This document shows, piece after piece, positions 51,660 through 61,383 of a DNA stretch of 64,000 nucleotides. Each line of letters opens with the position of its first letter. The stretch's first letter is position 1. Both the position numbers and the translations under genes were made by a program. Under the pieces are notes generated by a model, which worked only from the letters and a program-made list of their open reading frames with translations, did not search any database and was not told where the DNA came from. The DNA comes from Aliivibrio sifiae (GTDB lineage: Bacteria > Pseudomonadota > Gammaproteobacteria > Enterobacterales > Vibrionaceae): positions 9,172 through 73,171 of the forward strand of contig NZ_MSCP01000005.1 in NCBI RefSeq assembly GCF_002954715.1, written 5' to 3'.

Positions 51660-52332
51660 ATGAATTTTTCTGGTTTTCAATACCCAAAAGATGTGATCCT
51701 GCAAACGGTTCGTTATTACGTTTCTTACAAATTAAGCTACCGTGATATTGAAGAAATATTTACTGAACGAGGAATAAAAGCTGACCATTCGACATACAAT
51801 CGTTGGGTTATTCGATTTGCTCCGCAAATTGAAATGAAGGCTAGGCAGAAAAAACGAGCAGTATCTGGTTCATGGTGAATGGATGAAACCTACGTCAAAA
51901 TTAAAGGGGAATGGTGGTATTACTATCGTGCTGTTGATAAGAACGGCGATGTTGTTGATATTAAGTATCTCAATAATATTGTTGAGCAAAGTCGCCGTCC
52001 AATAAAACAGAAGATGGTTCAGACATTTGGTTGGAAATCCGAAGCTGGTGCTTTAGTTACGATGGCAGGGCAAGAAACATGGACGATGATTAAACGAGGG
52101 CAGATTATTGGATATGGCTCGCTGCATAATCGTATCTGGAGTTCGGCACACTGTAATTAACCAAGACTTTACGACAGAACCCAATAATGGCATTGAGTCC
52201 GATCACGCCCCCATTAAGAAATTGGTTGTGGCCATTGGTAGTTTCAAACTGAGAAATCGAGCTTGGTCAACCATTCAAAGATTTGAATCCTTACGAAGGT
52301 TGAGGTCGTTTTCAATAATAATGAGTCAATAG
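51660..52332 (+). pseudogene. Broken IS6-family-like transposase
   Basis: Three pieces. Residues QYPKDVILQTVRYYVSYKLS and RDIEEIFTERGIKADHSTYN are the N-terminal part, which ends at an in-frame TGA (51876-51878). MDETYVKIKGEWWYYYRAVD carries the first DDE residue. After VVD the text jumps to a C-terminal piece (KYLNNIVEQSRRPIKQK), so about 70 residues are lost. A second, related C-terminal piece (NNGIESDHAPIKKLVVAIGS) follows in another frame. The element is inactive and made of at least two copies. Confidence 0.8.
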
Positions 52333-52391
52333 TAGGGCTTATTATCAACTCAGATTATTTGCCCCCCCCGGAACTCAGTTTAAAAGTTATT

Positions 52392-53885
52392 TTACTGTTG
52401 ACCAATGATCGACGTTAACTCTTCTTTTTTGTGAGAGTCACATTTCTCCATTTGCCCCCCCCCTAGTGTTGCATGGTATTTCTTTGCCCAGACAATACTT
52501 TCTGCGATGATGTCTACTGCTTTAATTAATGTTTCGTGTTCATGCTCTGGGCTCATTGACATACGAAAGCGAGCTTTCCCTCGCGCTACAACAGGGTATT
52601 CTAAGATAGTAGTAACTACCCCCATACGGAACGCTTTCGCACACGCTAGACGTGCAATATTCTCTGAACCCACATGAAGCGAAACGATTGGAGAAGGAGT
52701 GCCATACACATCGATGTTATGCATCTTCGCTCTTTGACGTGCAACATTGATATTCGACATTAATTTAGCACGACGTTCTTCCCCCTCTTCACCTGCTACT
52801 AGTTTAAGGCCTTCGCGAGCAATCGCAATTTGTGTAGGTGATAACGAAGTAGAATAAGTGTATGGACCCGCGAATGAACATGTAGAGAAGATCACTCCAA
52901 GGTTTGACGTCGTTAAATACCCACCGTTAGTAGACAGTGTTTTCGAGAATGCACCAACCACTATCAGATCAGGGTCGCCTAGTACTCCTTGATCACCAAG
53001 TGTGCCTTTACCGTCTTTGCCAGTACAACCTAAGTCATGACAAATATCCACTAGCAGTGCAGCATTATATTTTTTACAGATATCGAGAAGTTCTTTAATA
53101 TCTGGCGCATCACCATCCATTGAATAAAGGCCTTCGGTAACAACCAATACACCTTGCGTAGGGTTGCTTGAACGAATCGCTTCAAGTTTTGACCTTACTT
53201 CCATATTAGAAAGGTGTTTGAATTTAACGACATTATCACATGATGCATAAGCCCCCTGCTTTAAACTTTGATGCGCGTATTCATCGATCAACACTACGTC
53301 GTCTTTTCTTGCAATACCTGCGACTCCGCTAAATGATGCTGCCCAACCCGTTGGGAATAAAATGCTATATTCGTGACCTAAGTGTTGAGCTATCTCTTTC
53401 TGAAGAGCACCCGACTCCAGAGAGTTACCTAACAAAGGGCCAGTATTGATACTGTGAAGTCGCTTATTTGTTAGCGTTTCAATTGCCGCTTGCTTTAGCT
53501 TTGGGTGGTTTGATAACCCCATGTAATCTACTGTTGATAAGTTAATACCTGTAAACTCTCGGCCAGCAAGATCACGGACAGTTGCTTCTACATCTGGGTC
53601 ACCGACTACTTTTAAGAAATGGCTCATAACACCAGCCTCAAGCCTACGACGATACCAACCTTCAAGGTCTTGATAACGGTCTAAAATATACTCTGAGTGA
53701 GGATTGAAGTAACGCATTTGGCCTTTCGTAAGAACGCCTTCACCTTGCAATAATTCCTTATTTGGGAAAGATTCTTCGAAGTTGTATAGATCAATATTAA
53801 GTTCTTCTGTCTTTTCAATGTTCATGTTGATTTCCTTATCAGTTTCAATATTTTCAAATTTGTTGTTTGTTAGGTAATTCATCAT
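52392..53885 (-). CDS. PLP-dependent alpha-oxoamine synthase
   Basis: 497 aa from the ATG at 53885, which overlaps the previous stop (TAATG). Features of the family (KBL, BioF, SPT, CqsA): STVDYMGLSNHPKLK, a Gly-rich SINTGPLLGNSLESG, DEYAHQSLKQG, the PLP-N1 Asp in LLVDICHDLGCTG, and the PLP Lys in FSKTLSTNGGYLTT near 313. It would condense an amino acid with an acyl thioester to an amino-ketone. The usual DEAHS is DICHD here. The last 25 residues follow a G9 tract and look foreign. It ends the operon next to an IS remnant. Confidence 0.88.
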   Translation of the reverse strand: MMNYLTNNKFENIETDKEINMNIEKTEELNIDLYNFEESFPNKELLQGEGVLTKGQMRYFNPHSEYILDRYQDLEGWYRRRLEAGVMSHFLKVVGDPDVEATVRDLAGREFTGINLSTVDYMGLSNHPKLKQAAIETLTNKRLHSINTGPLLGNSLESGALQKEIAQHLGHEYSILFPTGWAASFSGVAGIARKDDVVLIDEYAHQSLKQGAYASCDNVVKFKHLSNMEVRSKLEAIRSSNPTQGVLVVTEGLYSMDGDAPDIKELLDICKKYNAALLVDICHDLGCTGKDGKGTLGDQGVLGDPDLIVVGAFSKTLSTNGGYLTTSNLGVIFSTCSFAGPYTYSTSLSPTQIAIAREGLKLVAGEEGEERRAKLMSNINVARQRAKMHNIDVYGTPSPIVSLHVGSENIARLACAKAFRMGVVTTILEYPVVARGKARFRMSMSPEHEHETLIKAVDIIAESIVWAKKYHATLGGGQMEKCDSHKKEELTSIIGQQ

Positions 53886-55417
53886 TATTTGTCCCAAGTT
53901 TCCTTAAGTCGCATGACGCGATGGCCCAACTCAATACGCTCTAGAAGGTCATGTAAGTCGACATTTGCGAATGCTCTGCGGTGTGATTTTGTGCCTATCA
54001 CTAATTGTTGAGAATTCATCTTTGTTTGTAAGATCTCTGTAATTAATCGTCGATTACTTATCGCTTGCTTAAAGGTTTTATCCCAACCTTTAAGAAACTG
54101 TTTGAATTCTGATGTATTTCGATTGTCGGTTTGTGTAAAACACTTAATAGCTCTTCGAATAGCCGAGTATGAAAGAACTCTGGTTTTAGTATGAGCCCAT
54201 GTTGAAAGGCCTAAGTTATCTATATTCTCTTTTGTTGTCCCATCAAAGCCTTCGAGATTAATGCCTAATACTCTGTCAAATAGGCAATGTTCCAAGTCGA
54301 TGGATGTGACTTTAGAGGTAGACTTTTGAATGTAGGTGTTTCTTGGTCGCCAATCCGCATTGGAAAGAATGTATGCCGCGGCTGCTTGTGTACCTACTTG
54401 TTCAGCGACCTCAATATCATAGTCACCATCTTTCCAGAGCGCCCCTTTCGCTGGAGAACTAAAAAGTAGCGGTTCCTCACCTTCTAATAGGTAAGCTCGC
54501 GGTGCTGATGCTCCTATTGTGCACATTATTCGATGGGCAGTTTCTTCGATGTAAGCGCTTGCTGGATCTATATATCTTTTAACGTACCACTGTTTTTTTA
54601 CATTATTAGCGTCAAGCCCATGCACTCTTGCGACAATGTTGTAGCGTCCTAATTCTTCTTCTGACAATAGTTCTATGTCAGTAACCATGAAGTTTTGGTC
54701 ATCTATCGTGTATTCAGCACCAATCTTCAAAAGCGGAGTACCTGATGCGGTAAGCCAAACTAACTCACTGAGACAATTCACGTATACATCACGACGCCCA
54801 TCACCAATGTTGATAGCGTTCATACCTAAAGATTTTGGCGCATCGTAGTCATTCTTAACGTCATCACCAATAAATAGACAATCAGAAGGAAGCAGGCCAA
54901 GTTCAGAAGTCACTTTGATATAAGCAGTAGCCGTTGGCTTTTTAGTACCAATATCACTAGAAAAGTTAATTACGTCAAAGTACTTAGCTAACCCTAATTC
55001 AAAAAATGGTTTTTTAAAGATCTGGGCTACATTCGATAATAATGCAATTTTAATATTTCGAGCTTTCAGATTGCTGAGTAATAATCTAGCTCCTCTAGCG
55101 AGCTTTGCTGTTGATAAATGGCTCTCTAAAGCAATTCGACATTTGAAGTACTCCTCTGGCGTTGACTTACGTCCAATTAACGCTTCGATAAAACCTTCCA
55201 AAGCCTTATCATCACTTTCAAAGTGTTCGATTAATGTTGCCTTAAGCTTAACTGAAAAAGTTTTCACACCAAGAATTTTTGAAAACTCCCTTAGCAATGG
55301 CCTAGTATTAAATTCTATTAGAGTGCCATATAAGTCAAAAATCACACCTTTAAACTTATCTCCAGGGATAACTGTATTTTTCAATTTTAAATTGGAGATA
55401 TTGTTTAATTCACCCAT
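53885..55417 (-). CDS. HAD hydrolase fused to a kinase-like domain
   Basis: 510 aa. The N-terminal HAD domain has FDLYGT (Asp28), LLSNV near 122, the Lys in KKPTATAY near 157 and FIGDDVKNDYDAP near 184. From about 230 the text has kinase-fold features: YVKRY (Lys in beta-3), an ETAHRIMC helix, then NADWRPRNTYIQ and TSIDLEHCLF near 350-380. These look like the D..N and D catalytic positions of HipA/PI4-kinase-like folds. The role may be to phosphorylate, dephosphorylate or glycosyl-trim an intermediate. The fusion is unusual. Confidence 0.65.
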   Translation of the reverse strand: MGELNNISNLKLKNTVIPGDKFKGVIFDLYGTLIEFNTRPLLREFSKILGVKTFSVKLKATLIEHFESDDKALEGFIEALIGRKSTPEEYFKCRIALESHLSTAKLARGARLLLSNLKARNIKIALLSNVAQIFKKPFFELGLAKYFDVINFSSDIGTKKPTATAYIKVTSELGLLPSDCLFIGDDVKNDYDAPKSLGMNAINIGDGRRDVYVNCLSELVWLTASGTPLLKIGAEYTIDDQNFMVTDIELLSEEELGRYNIVARVHGLDANNVKKQWYVKRYIDPASAYIEETAHRIMCTIGASAPRAYLLEGEEPLLFSSPAKGALWKDGDYDIEVAEQVGTQAAAAYILSNADWRPRNTYIQKSTSKVTSIDLEHCLFDRVLGINLEGFDGTTKENIDNLGLSTWAHTKTRVLSYSAIRRAIKCFTQTDNRNTSEFKQFLKGWDKTFKQAISNRRLITEILQTKMNSQQLVIGTKSHRRAFANVDLHDLLERIELGHRVMRLKETWDK

Positions 55418-55473
55418 TACGAAAACGTCCTTGTTAAAATATTACACTTATATTTTATTTGTTAAATGAAGAC

Positions 55474-56649
55474 TTAGAAGTACCAATGAGCATTAAATGA
55501 CAGTTGGTCAAAATCGTTACTATAGAACAAAGCATCGTTGGGATCTGATGAGTTAAAATAAATAAGCTCTACAGATACCTTAATGTTATTTGTTAATTTA
55601 CCCGTTATTTCTAACGTGCCAATTACACCTCCATATTGAGTGTCAATAATGCCTCCAATGGTTGTTTCTAGATCGTATACATTGTAAGTGGTGTACTTAT
55701 AAGCCAAGAAAATATCATTTTGAAAAGCTACCGTGTTGTCATCTTGCCGACTGTCATAGTAATACTCTGCATAAACGGTTGACTCACCCTCACCGAACCA
55801 AGATGAACCTAATGTTCTTTCAACACCAAAAGTTGTACTAACATATGAATCGTAAGAGTTTGGCTTAAAGTATCCTAGCTCGAACTTATATATGTTCGAG
55901 TCCATAATGTACTGAGCATCAAGACCGAATGTATTACCTAATACATAGTGTGGTGCTAAGTTTTCTATCTCTCCATCTACTTTGTAGATTGGCTGCCGAT
56001 ATGTACCATTGAAATAAACAAATCCAAATTCTAGGTCATCTAACATCCCTGATATACGAGCTGCGTAGTCTGTGTGGTTTTTACCTTTGCTTGACTCATA
56101 AGTACTTTGGCTCGCATCGACTGGCAATCCCAGCCCCCAGGGACGTTGCGTCCCTCCATAATTCAACTCTTCAAACCGCGGTAAAATGTAGCCATCAACC
56201 GTGACGCTATCTTCAAAATATGACACAGCAACCATCGACTGACCTAGCCCTTGCTTTTGAAAGTAGTCCCTAATCTGGTCTCTTTGGTTGATAATGTTGA
56301 TTACATTGATACCTTCGGTCACTCCCCAATAGATAAGGTCATAACCAACATCAATTTGATACGAATCCCCTATCCAATTAATCTTTGCGATAGTTGGATC
56401 GAAATAGCCTTCCGTGTATTCGTTTATCCCTTTCTGACCATACAATCTAAGGTTATAATTTAGATTTTCAGACAACTCCCCTCTACTTCGCAGCTCACCT
56501 ACCACACTGAAAGCCTCATCCATAGTGTTTTCAGTATTTACAAAATCAATGACATCAATGCCTAAAAAACCGTGTAAGTTCATTGCATGAACATTAAAGC
56601 CATATACAAGAGAAAATACCGATATTATTTTTGCAATATCTGGCCACAT
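55474..56649 (-). CDS. Outer-membrane beta-barrel protein
   Basis: 391 aa. The signal peptide (IISVFSLVYGFNVHA) is followed by alternating strands such as YNLRLYGQKGINEYTEGYFD and FELGYFKPNSYDSYVSTTFG, rich in Tyr and Asp turns. The C-terminus SFNAHWYF ends in Phe, an outer-membrane insertion signal. It resembles the DUF1302-like barrels that travel with RND exporters and LolA-like proteins. It may be the outer-membrane acceptor or pore for the product. Confidence 0.75.
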   Translation of the reverse strand: MWPDIAKIISVFSLVYGFNVHAMNLHGFLGIDVIDFVNTENTMDEAFSVVGELRSRGELSENLNYNLRLYGQKGINEYTEGYFDPTIAKINWIGDSYQIDVGYDLIYWGVTEGINVINIINQRDQIRDYFQKQGLGQSMVAVSYFEDSVTVDGYILPRFEELNYGGTQRPWGLGLPVDASQSTYESSKGKNHTDYAARISGMLDDLEFGFVYFNGTYRQPIYKVDGEIENLAPHYVLGNTFGLDAQYIMDSNIYKFELGYFKPNSYDSYVSTTFGVERTLGSSWFGEGESTVYAEYYYDSRQDDNTVAFQNDIFLAYKYTTYNVYDLETTIGGIIDTQYGGVIGTLEITGKLTNNIKVSVELIYFNSSDPNDALFYSNDFDQLSFNAHWYF

Positions 56650-56651
56650 AA

Positions 56652-57461
56652 TTACTGTACTCGATTAAATAAACTTGGTCGGAAGCTATTTTTATTAGTA
56701 GCGCTTGTAGTAAATTCTTCAAATACTATTTCAGTTTCACTGTTTTTTATATGGTCTTCCATTTTTAAAACATGTGGTCGCCAAGCTCCTGTTTCTGAAT
56801 ATGAAACATAATCATTGAAGTACAATGTTTTTGAATGCTCACCACGACTATTAAAATACTTATTAAATTTCGGTTGATAATTTGAATCATCTAAATATGT
56901 TTCAATATGGGAGTAGCCAGAGCCATTGTATTTTGGTTTGTAAGCCACTTTTATTAGTTTCTGGCCAGCTATTTCAACAGCGCTAGCCTTGTTAAACTCG
57001 TATTTACTTAATTCAAGTGAAGATAAGTCTTCGAATGCGAAATCGCTTCCTACAAACGAGCTATCTCTATTCGACGATGAGATTCGTTTTGTCCTATTTA
57101 TACTTGGTAGAAAAAGCCATTGTTGGTCGTTACCATCCATTGCTGTATGTGTTAATACTGATACTCCTTTGACGTCTGTTGGCTGTGAAAACACATTTAT
57201 GGTTTTATTACCGGCATCTTCTGATTCAAGAATATATTGTTCCATTATGCGGATAATTTGACTATCTCGAGTCTTAATTGTCATAGTAACGGTAGACATT
57301 GAGTTTGTTAAACCGCGCTGGTATTCACGGCTCAGGTTCATTACTTCTTCTGCATTCAAAGAATATTCACTTGTATCATCTGAGATAGCAATATTTGAAA
57401 AAATTGACAAATATGCCGTAATAGCCAGCAGCAATACACTTTTTGATTGTTTAAATTTCAT
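56652..57461 (-). CDS. LolA-like periplasmic lipid-carrier protein
   Basis: I chose the ATG at 57461 with GGTGAG ahead; 269 aa. The signal peptide VLLLAITAYLSIFSNIAISD precedes LNAEEVMNLSREYQRGLTNS. The signature segments of the outer-membrane lipoprotein-sorting (PF17131-type) family follow: DQQWLFLPSINRTKRISSSN and VGSDFAFEDLSS. It would ferry a lipid across the periplasm. It sits between the exporter and the barrel, matching the expected route. Confidence 0.82.
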   Translation of the reverse strand: MKFKQSKSVLLLAITAYLSIFSNIAISDDTSEYSLNAEEVMNLSREYQRGLTNSMSTVTMTIKTRDSQIIRIMEQYILESEDAGNKTINVFSQPTDVKGVSVLTHTAMDGNDQQWLFLPSINRTKRISSSNRDSSFVGSDFAFEDLSSLELSKYEFNKASAVEIAGQKLIKVAYKPKYNGSGYSHIETYLDDSNYQPKFNKYFNSRGEHSKTLYFNDYVSYSETGAWRPHVLKMEDHIKNSETEIVFEEFTTSATNKNSFRPSLFNRVQ

Positions 57462-57476
57462 GGGCACTCACCATTT

Positions 57477-59849
57477 TCATTGTTGTTTAACTTTTTTGAA
57501 TTTCCCGGCTTCCAAGACTTCATCGCTTTGGTGTATTGCTTGCTCCTTTGGTTTTCGAAGCATGATTGCAGGAAGAACCGTCAGGTCGATCACTAATGCT
57601 GTTACAAGCACTGCTGCAGTCAAGATCCCAAAGACTTGGAATGGAACAAAGGTAGAAAGAAGTGATGCACCGAAAGCAAATACAAGTACTAGAGTTGTTC
57701 CATATAGCCCGACACCTGTTTCACTAAATACTTGTGTGAATGCCGTTTTAGGTGACTGCCCTTTTGACTTTTGTCTTTGATATTCGGTAATAATGTGTAG
57801 CGTGTCGTCCACCGCTATACCCAAGGTGATACTGACTACCAGAACTGTACCTACATTTAAGTTCTCACCCATGACCCAAAGACCTAGGCCTCCCACTAAC
57901 AATGGAGTTAAGTTTGTTAGAAGTGCTATAAGACTCAGTTTCCAAGATTTAAAAGCAACCCAAAGTACGGCAGTTATGAGTAAGAATGCAATGCCAACAG
58001 ATGATAGAAATGAGCCAACAACATAACTTTCTTGTCTTTGGTATAATGAGTACTTACCAGTAACAGTCGCATCTAAGTTGAGACGTTTAGCTTCCTTATT
58101 GATAATCGCAATCTCTTCAAGTGCTTTTGAAGAACTGCCTACTTTCCAAAAAACAGTTAGTCGAATTGCATCATTGTGGCTAGAAACTCGATTGTCGACT
58201 GATAGCCCTTTTGGCAAGCCCATGGTGTAAAATAGAAGTTGTTGAGCAATTCCTTGCTGTGTTTCACCCAAACGGTAACTGCTGTCATCACCATAGTTCA
58301 ATGCTCTGTTTGTCGACTTAAGTATGTCGACAATGGAAACAACTTGAACGATTTCTTTACGGCTCTCAATAAAGCTCTCAAATTCCGCAACTTTGTTTAG
58401 GAACTCTGGTTTTTGCGCACAGTTTTCACAGCCCGCATTGACCATAATTTCAATATTTCTTGCCGAACCTATAGTTTGGTCTATTTCATTTACACCTTTA
58501 CGTAGTTCGTGCTCCTTTGAGAAGTATCCTATGGGATCAGCATCAACCCTAACCATCGTCGCAGCTGCAACACTTGCAATAACAAACGCTACATATGCAA
58601 TCAATACACCTTTTCTATTGTTTGATACCTTGTTTACAAACTTACTCACTGTGTTTTTTGAAATTAGAAGTGGCTGCTTTTTGTTGTAACCAAATGGCAA
58701 GATAAATAATAGCGAGCTAAGCATTAGGTAAGTTAACGTCCACACATATAACACACTAACTGAAGCCGCAATTCCGAGATCAGCGATGGTTTTTATGTCA
58801 GAGAACTTGAAACTCAAAAATCCGATCGCGGTGGTTAATGCAGTAAGTAAAGTCGGCTTAACATTCTTCGTTAGCGCGTATTTTACTGCTGCGTTTTTGT
58901 CTGTAAAACCCTGTTGTGCTAAGCGGTATGTAACTAAGATGTGGATACATCCCGCGACAGCTAGACCAATAGTTATCTGCGGAAGTACCGTTGTAATTGA
59001 AGTCATCTGGACTCCTAACCAACCCGCAAGGCCAAGGCTACCGATAGATGACAACACGACAATTACCATCGCGTAGAACACGCACCATGCGTTGCGAAGC
59101 ACGTAGTACATGATGGCAATACAGGCTAACAGTAGCGCAGGAATAATCTTAGCGTTGTCCGCTTCTGACGCATCAGCAAATGACTGAACAATTAAAGGTG
59201 CTCCAACTAAGTGGAATTCGTGCCCTTGCAGACTAGTGTTTGCCAGTAAATCGCGGGCAGCGGTGACAACGGGTTTAATGTCTAACGGTTTACCATTACT
59301 TGGTCTAAGTGTACCTACAAGCAGAGTCATCGATGTATCTTCAGATAAAAGGTAGCCAGTTAGAATTTCATCCTTTTTAGCTATTCTCTTCAGTTCTCCA
59401 ATCTCATTCTCTGTGTATGATTTTAGAGTTGAAACAAGCGGCTCAACATTAATGTCATCACCTTCAGCATATACGCGTTGATAGTTCGTGATTGAATCCA
59501 CGCGAATTATATCGGGTAATTGCCACATTTTATTGGTTAAATGGTGTAGTAACTCGATAGAGTCTTTGTTAAATAGCCCATCACCATTTTTTACCGCGAT
59601 AATGACTGAGTCATCATTACCAAAAGTTTGTTCAAACTTGTTAAACTCCACCAACCATGTATCATTTTTATGAAAGTACCCAGCATGTGTGAAGTCTGTA
59701 CTTAAACGACCAAGGCCTACAAACGTAAACGCCACTATAAGTAAACTTAAGATCATTATTAACGCTGGCTTAGCAGCAAGAACGTTAACAAGTTTTATTG
59801 AATAAACCGGAAATCCGTCCTTTTTTTTGTCCTTGTAAGCATTTTTCAT
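57477..59849 (-). CDS. RND/MMPL-family exporter
   Basis: 790 aa with two halves. Each half has one membrane segment, a large periplasmic loop, then five segments. The signature texts are ITIGLAVAGCIHILVTYRLA in the first half and ITLGIAVDDTLHIITEYQRQ in the second, with the conserved Asp pair in the second half. It belongs to the hydrophobe/lipid exporters (HAE3, MmpL-like) rather than the drug-efflux AcrB group. It would lift a lipid product out of the inner membrane. Confidence 0.9.
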   Translation of the reverse strand: MKNAYKDKKKDGFPVYSIKLVNVLAAKPALIMILSLLIVAFTFVGLGRLSTDFTHAGYFHKNDTWLVEFNKFEQTFGNDDSVIIAVKNGDGLFNKDSIELLHHLTNKMWQLPDIIRVDSITNYQRVYAEGDDINVEPLVSTLKSYTENEIGELKRIAKKDEILTGYLLSEDTSMTLLVGTLRPSNGKPLDIKPVVTAARDLLANTSLQGHEFHLVGAPLIVQSFADASEADNAKIIPALLLACIAIMYYVLRNAWCVFYAMVIVVLSSIGSLGLAGWLGVQMTSITTVLPQITIGLAVAGCIHILVTYRLAQQGFTDKNAAVKYALTKNVKPTLLTALTTAIGFLSFKFSDIKTIADLGIAASVSVLYVWTLTYLMLSSLLFILPFGYNKKQPLLISKNTVSKFVNKVSNNRKGVLIAYVAFVIASVAAATMVRVDADPIGYFSKEHELRKGVNEIDQTIGSARNIEIMVNAGCENCAQKPEFLNKVAEFESFIESRKEIVQVVSIVDILKSTNRALNYGDDSSYRLGETQQGIAQQLLFYTMGLPKGLSVDNRVSSHNDAIRLTVFWKVGSSSKALEEIAIINKEAKRLNLDATVTGKYSLYQRQESYVVGSFLSSVGIAFLLITAVLWVAFKSWKLSLIALLTNLTPLLVGGLGLWVMGENLNVGTVLVVSITLGIAVDDTLHIITEYQRQKSKGQSPKTAFTQVFSETGVGLYGTTLVLVFAFGASLLSTFVPFQVFGILTAAVLVTALVIDLTVLPAIMLRKPKEQAIHQSDEVLEAGKFKKVKQQ

Positions 59850-59859
59850 GTTATGTCCT

Positions 59860-61383
59860 TTACATAGATGCTTGATTCAAATAGTTGTTACGTAAGATAT
59901 TCTTGGTCACCTTTCCTGTGTGTCCTATCGGAAAGTCTTTTAAAAAAACTAAATCGTTTGGGTGCTTGTACTTCGCCAAATTGGCTTTGAGTGCGAGTTC
60001 GATATAGTTTCTAGCTTCGCTATAGCTATGGCTTGGTTTAAGTATTACCGTTGCAACAACTGTTTCACCTCGAATCCTATCGGGTACACCAAATACAGCG
60101 ACGTCTTTGACAATGTCTACACATCTAATTGCATCCTCCACATCCCTTGGGAAAATGTTATATCCGCTCTTGATGATTAGGTCTTTCTGCCTACCAGCTA
60201 TGAAGCAGAAGCCATCTTCATCTATGTATCCGAGATCTCCTGAGTAAAGCCAACCACCTTTCAAAACTATTTGAGATTCCTTTGAAAGGTTCATATACCC
60301 AAGCATGATATTTGGACATTTAAATACGAGTTCTCCAATTTCTCCAGCGCGTAACGTTTTTCCTTGTGAATCTACAGCTTTTGCAGTAATTCCTTGATAA
60401 GGGCGACCTACCGAGCCAATTTTTCGGTTACCTTTTCCTCTTCTGTTACTGCACACGCTTACGATAGTCTCTGTAAGTCCATAGCCTTCATGTATCTGAG
60501 TTGAAAAGGTAGTTTCGAACTCATTTAGAAGTTGCAAATCCAGCGGCGCACCTCCCGTTAGACAAGTTTCAAGATGAGAAAAATTGACATCGCCTATGCT
60601 GTCTCTACAGTAATCCAATATTTTTGCATACATAGTTGGCACACCCGCAAAAAGCGTGATTCTGTCCATTTCTAAACTATTTACGCACGCTTTTACCTTA
60701 AAGTTGTCGTGAAGGACTACCGTTGCGCCAGACATTAACGCCGTGCCAATCAACGCGTTAAATCCGTATGCATGAAACAAAGGCAAAACACATAAAATTC
60801 GATCGTTGGGCTTTACGTTAAATGCCACCTTTAACATCTGTGACTGTGCAAATAATGCTTGGCTAGACATCATCACACCTTTTGATGATCCCGTTGTTCC
60901 AGACGTATACATGGTTAGGCAGTGCTGATTGTAGTCATCGGCGTGATGTCTGTACTCACTGTCACCAAGGATAAAATCAAATGTATAGTGATCATCGCTT
61001 GTGCTACCTAAAACCACAATGTCTGGTTTTACTTTACAATCTTTAAAAGCCATTTCTACAACTGTTACATGTGAGTAATGGATGAAAATCAAGCCTAGAT
61101 TACTGTCTTCAGCAATATGTTTGATTTCTTTTGGCGTTAAGAGAACGCTGATTGGGGATGCTACGTAACCGCCGAGAAACAAGCCGTAAACTATAGAAAC
61201 GAATTCTGGAATGTTTGGAAGCATGATTCCTACACCCCCTTTAACTTTAAGATTATCGACTCCGTTCGCTATGCTACAAGCTTCCTTATAAAGATCTTGA
61301 TAGCTAAGAGAACGATCTTTATGTTGAATTGCTGTTAGTTCGGAAAATTCTTCAAATTTATCCATTAAAATATGGTTATTCAT
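59860..61383 (-). CDS. AMP-dependent acyl-CoA/ACP ligase
   Basis: 507 aa. The motifs are complete: MYTSGTTGSSKGVMMS near 158-173, GYGLTETIVS near 297, YSGDLGYIDEDGF near 390, RQKDLIIKSGYNIFPRD near 405-421 and the catalytic Lys in IGHTGKVTKNILR near the end. It activates a fatty or aryl acid, probably to feed the alpha-oxoamine synthase or the acyltransferase. No carrier protein gene is seen, so CoA is the likely acceptor. It starts directly after the acyltransferase stop. Confidence 0.9.
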   Translation of the reverse strand: MNNHILMDKFEEFSELTAIQHKDRSLSYQDLYKEACSIANGVDNLKVKGGVGIMLPNIPEFVSIVYGLFLGGYVASPISVLLTPKEIKHIAEDSNLGLIFIHYSHVTVVEMAFKDCKVKPDIVVLGSTSDDHYTFDFILGDSEYRHHADDYNQHCLTMYTSGTTGSSKGVMMSSQALFAQSQMLKVAFNVKPNDRILCVLPLFHAYGFNALIGTALMSGATVVLHDNFKVKACVNSLEMDRITLFAGVPTMYAKILDYCRDSIGDVNFSHLETCLTGGAPLDLQLLNEFETTFSTQIHEGYGLTETIVSVCSNRRGKGNRKIGSVGRPYQGITAKAVDSQGKTLRAGEIGELVFKCPNIMLGYMNLSKESQIVLKGGWLYSGDLGYIDEDGFCFIAGRQKDLIIKSGYNIFPRDVEDAIRCVDIVKDVAVFGVPDRIRGETVVATVILKPSHSYSEARNYIELALKANLAKYKHPNDLVFLKDFPIGHTGKVTKNILRNNYLNQASM

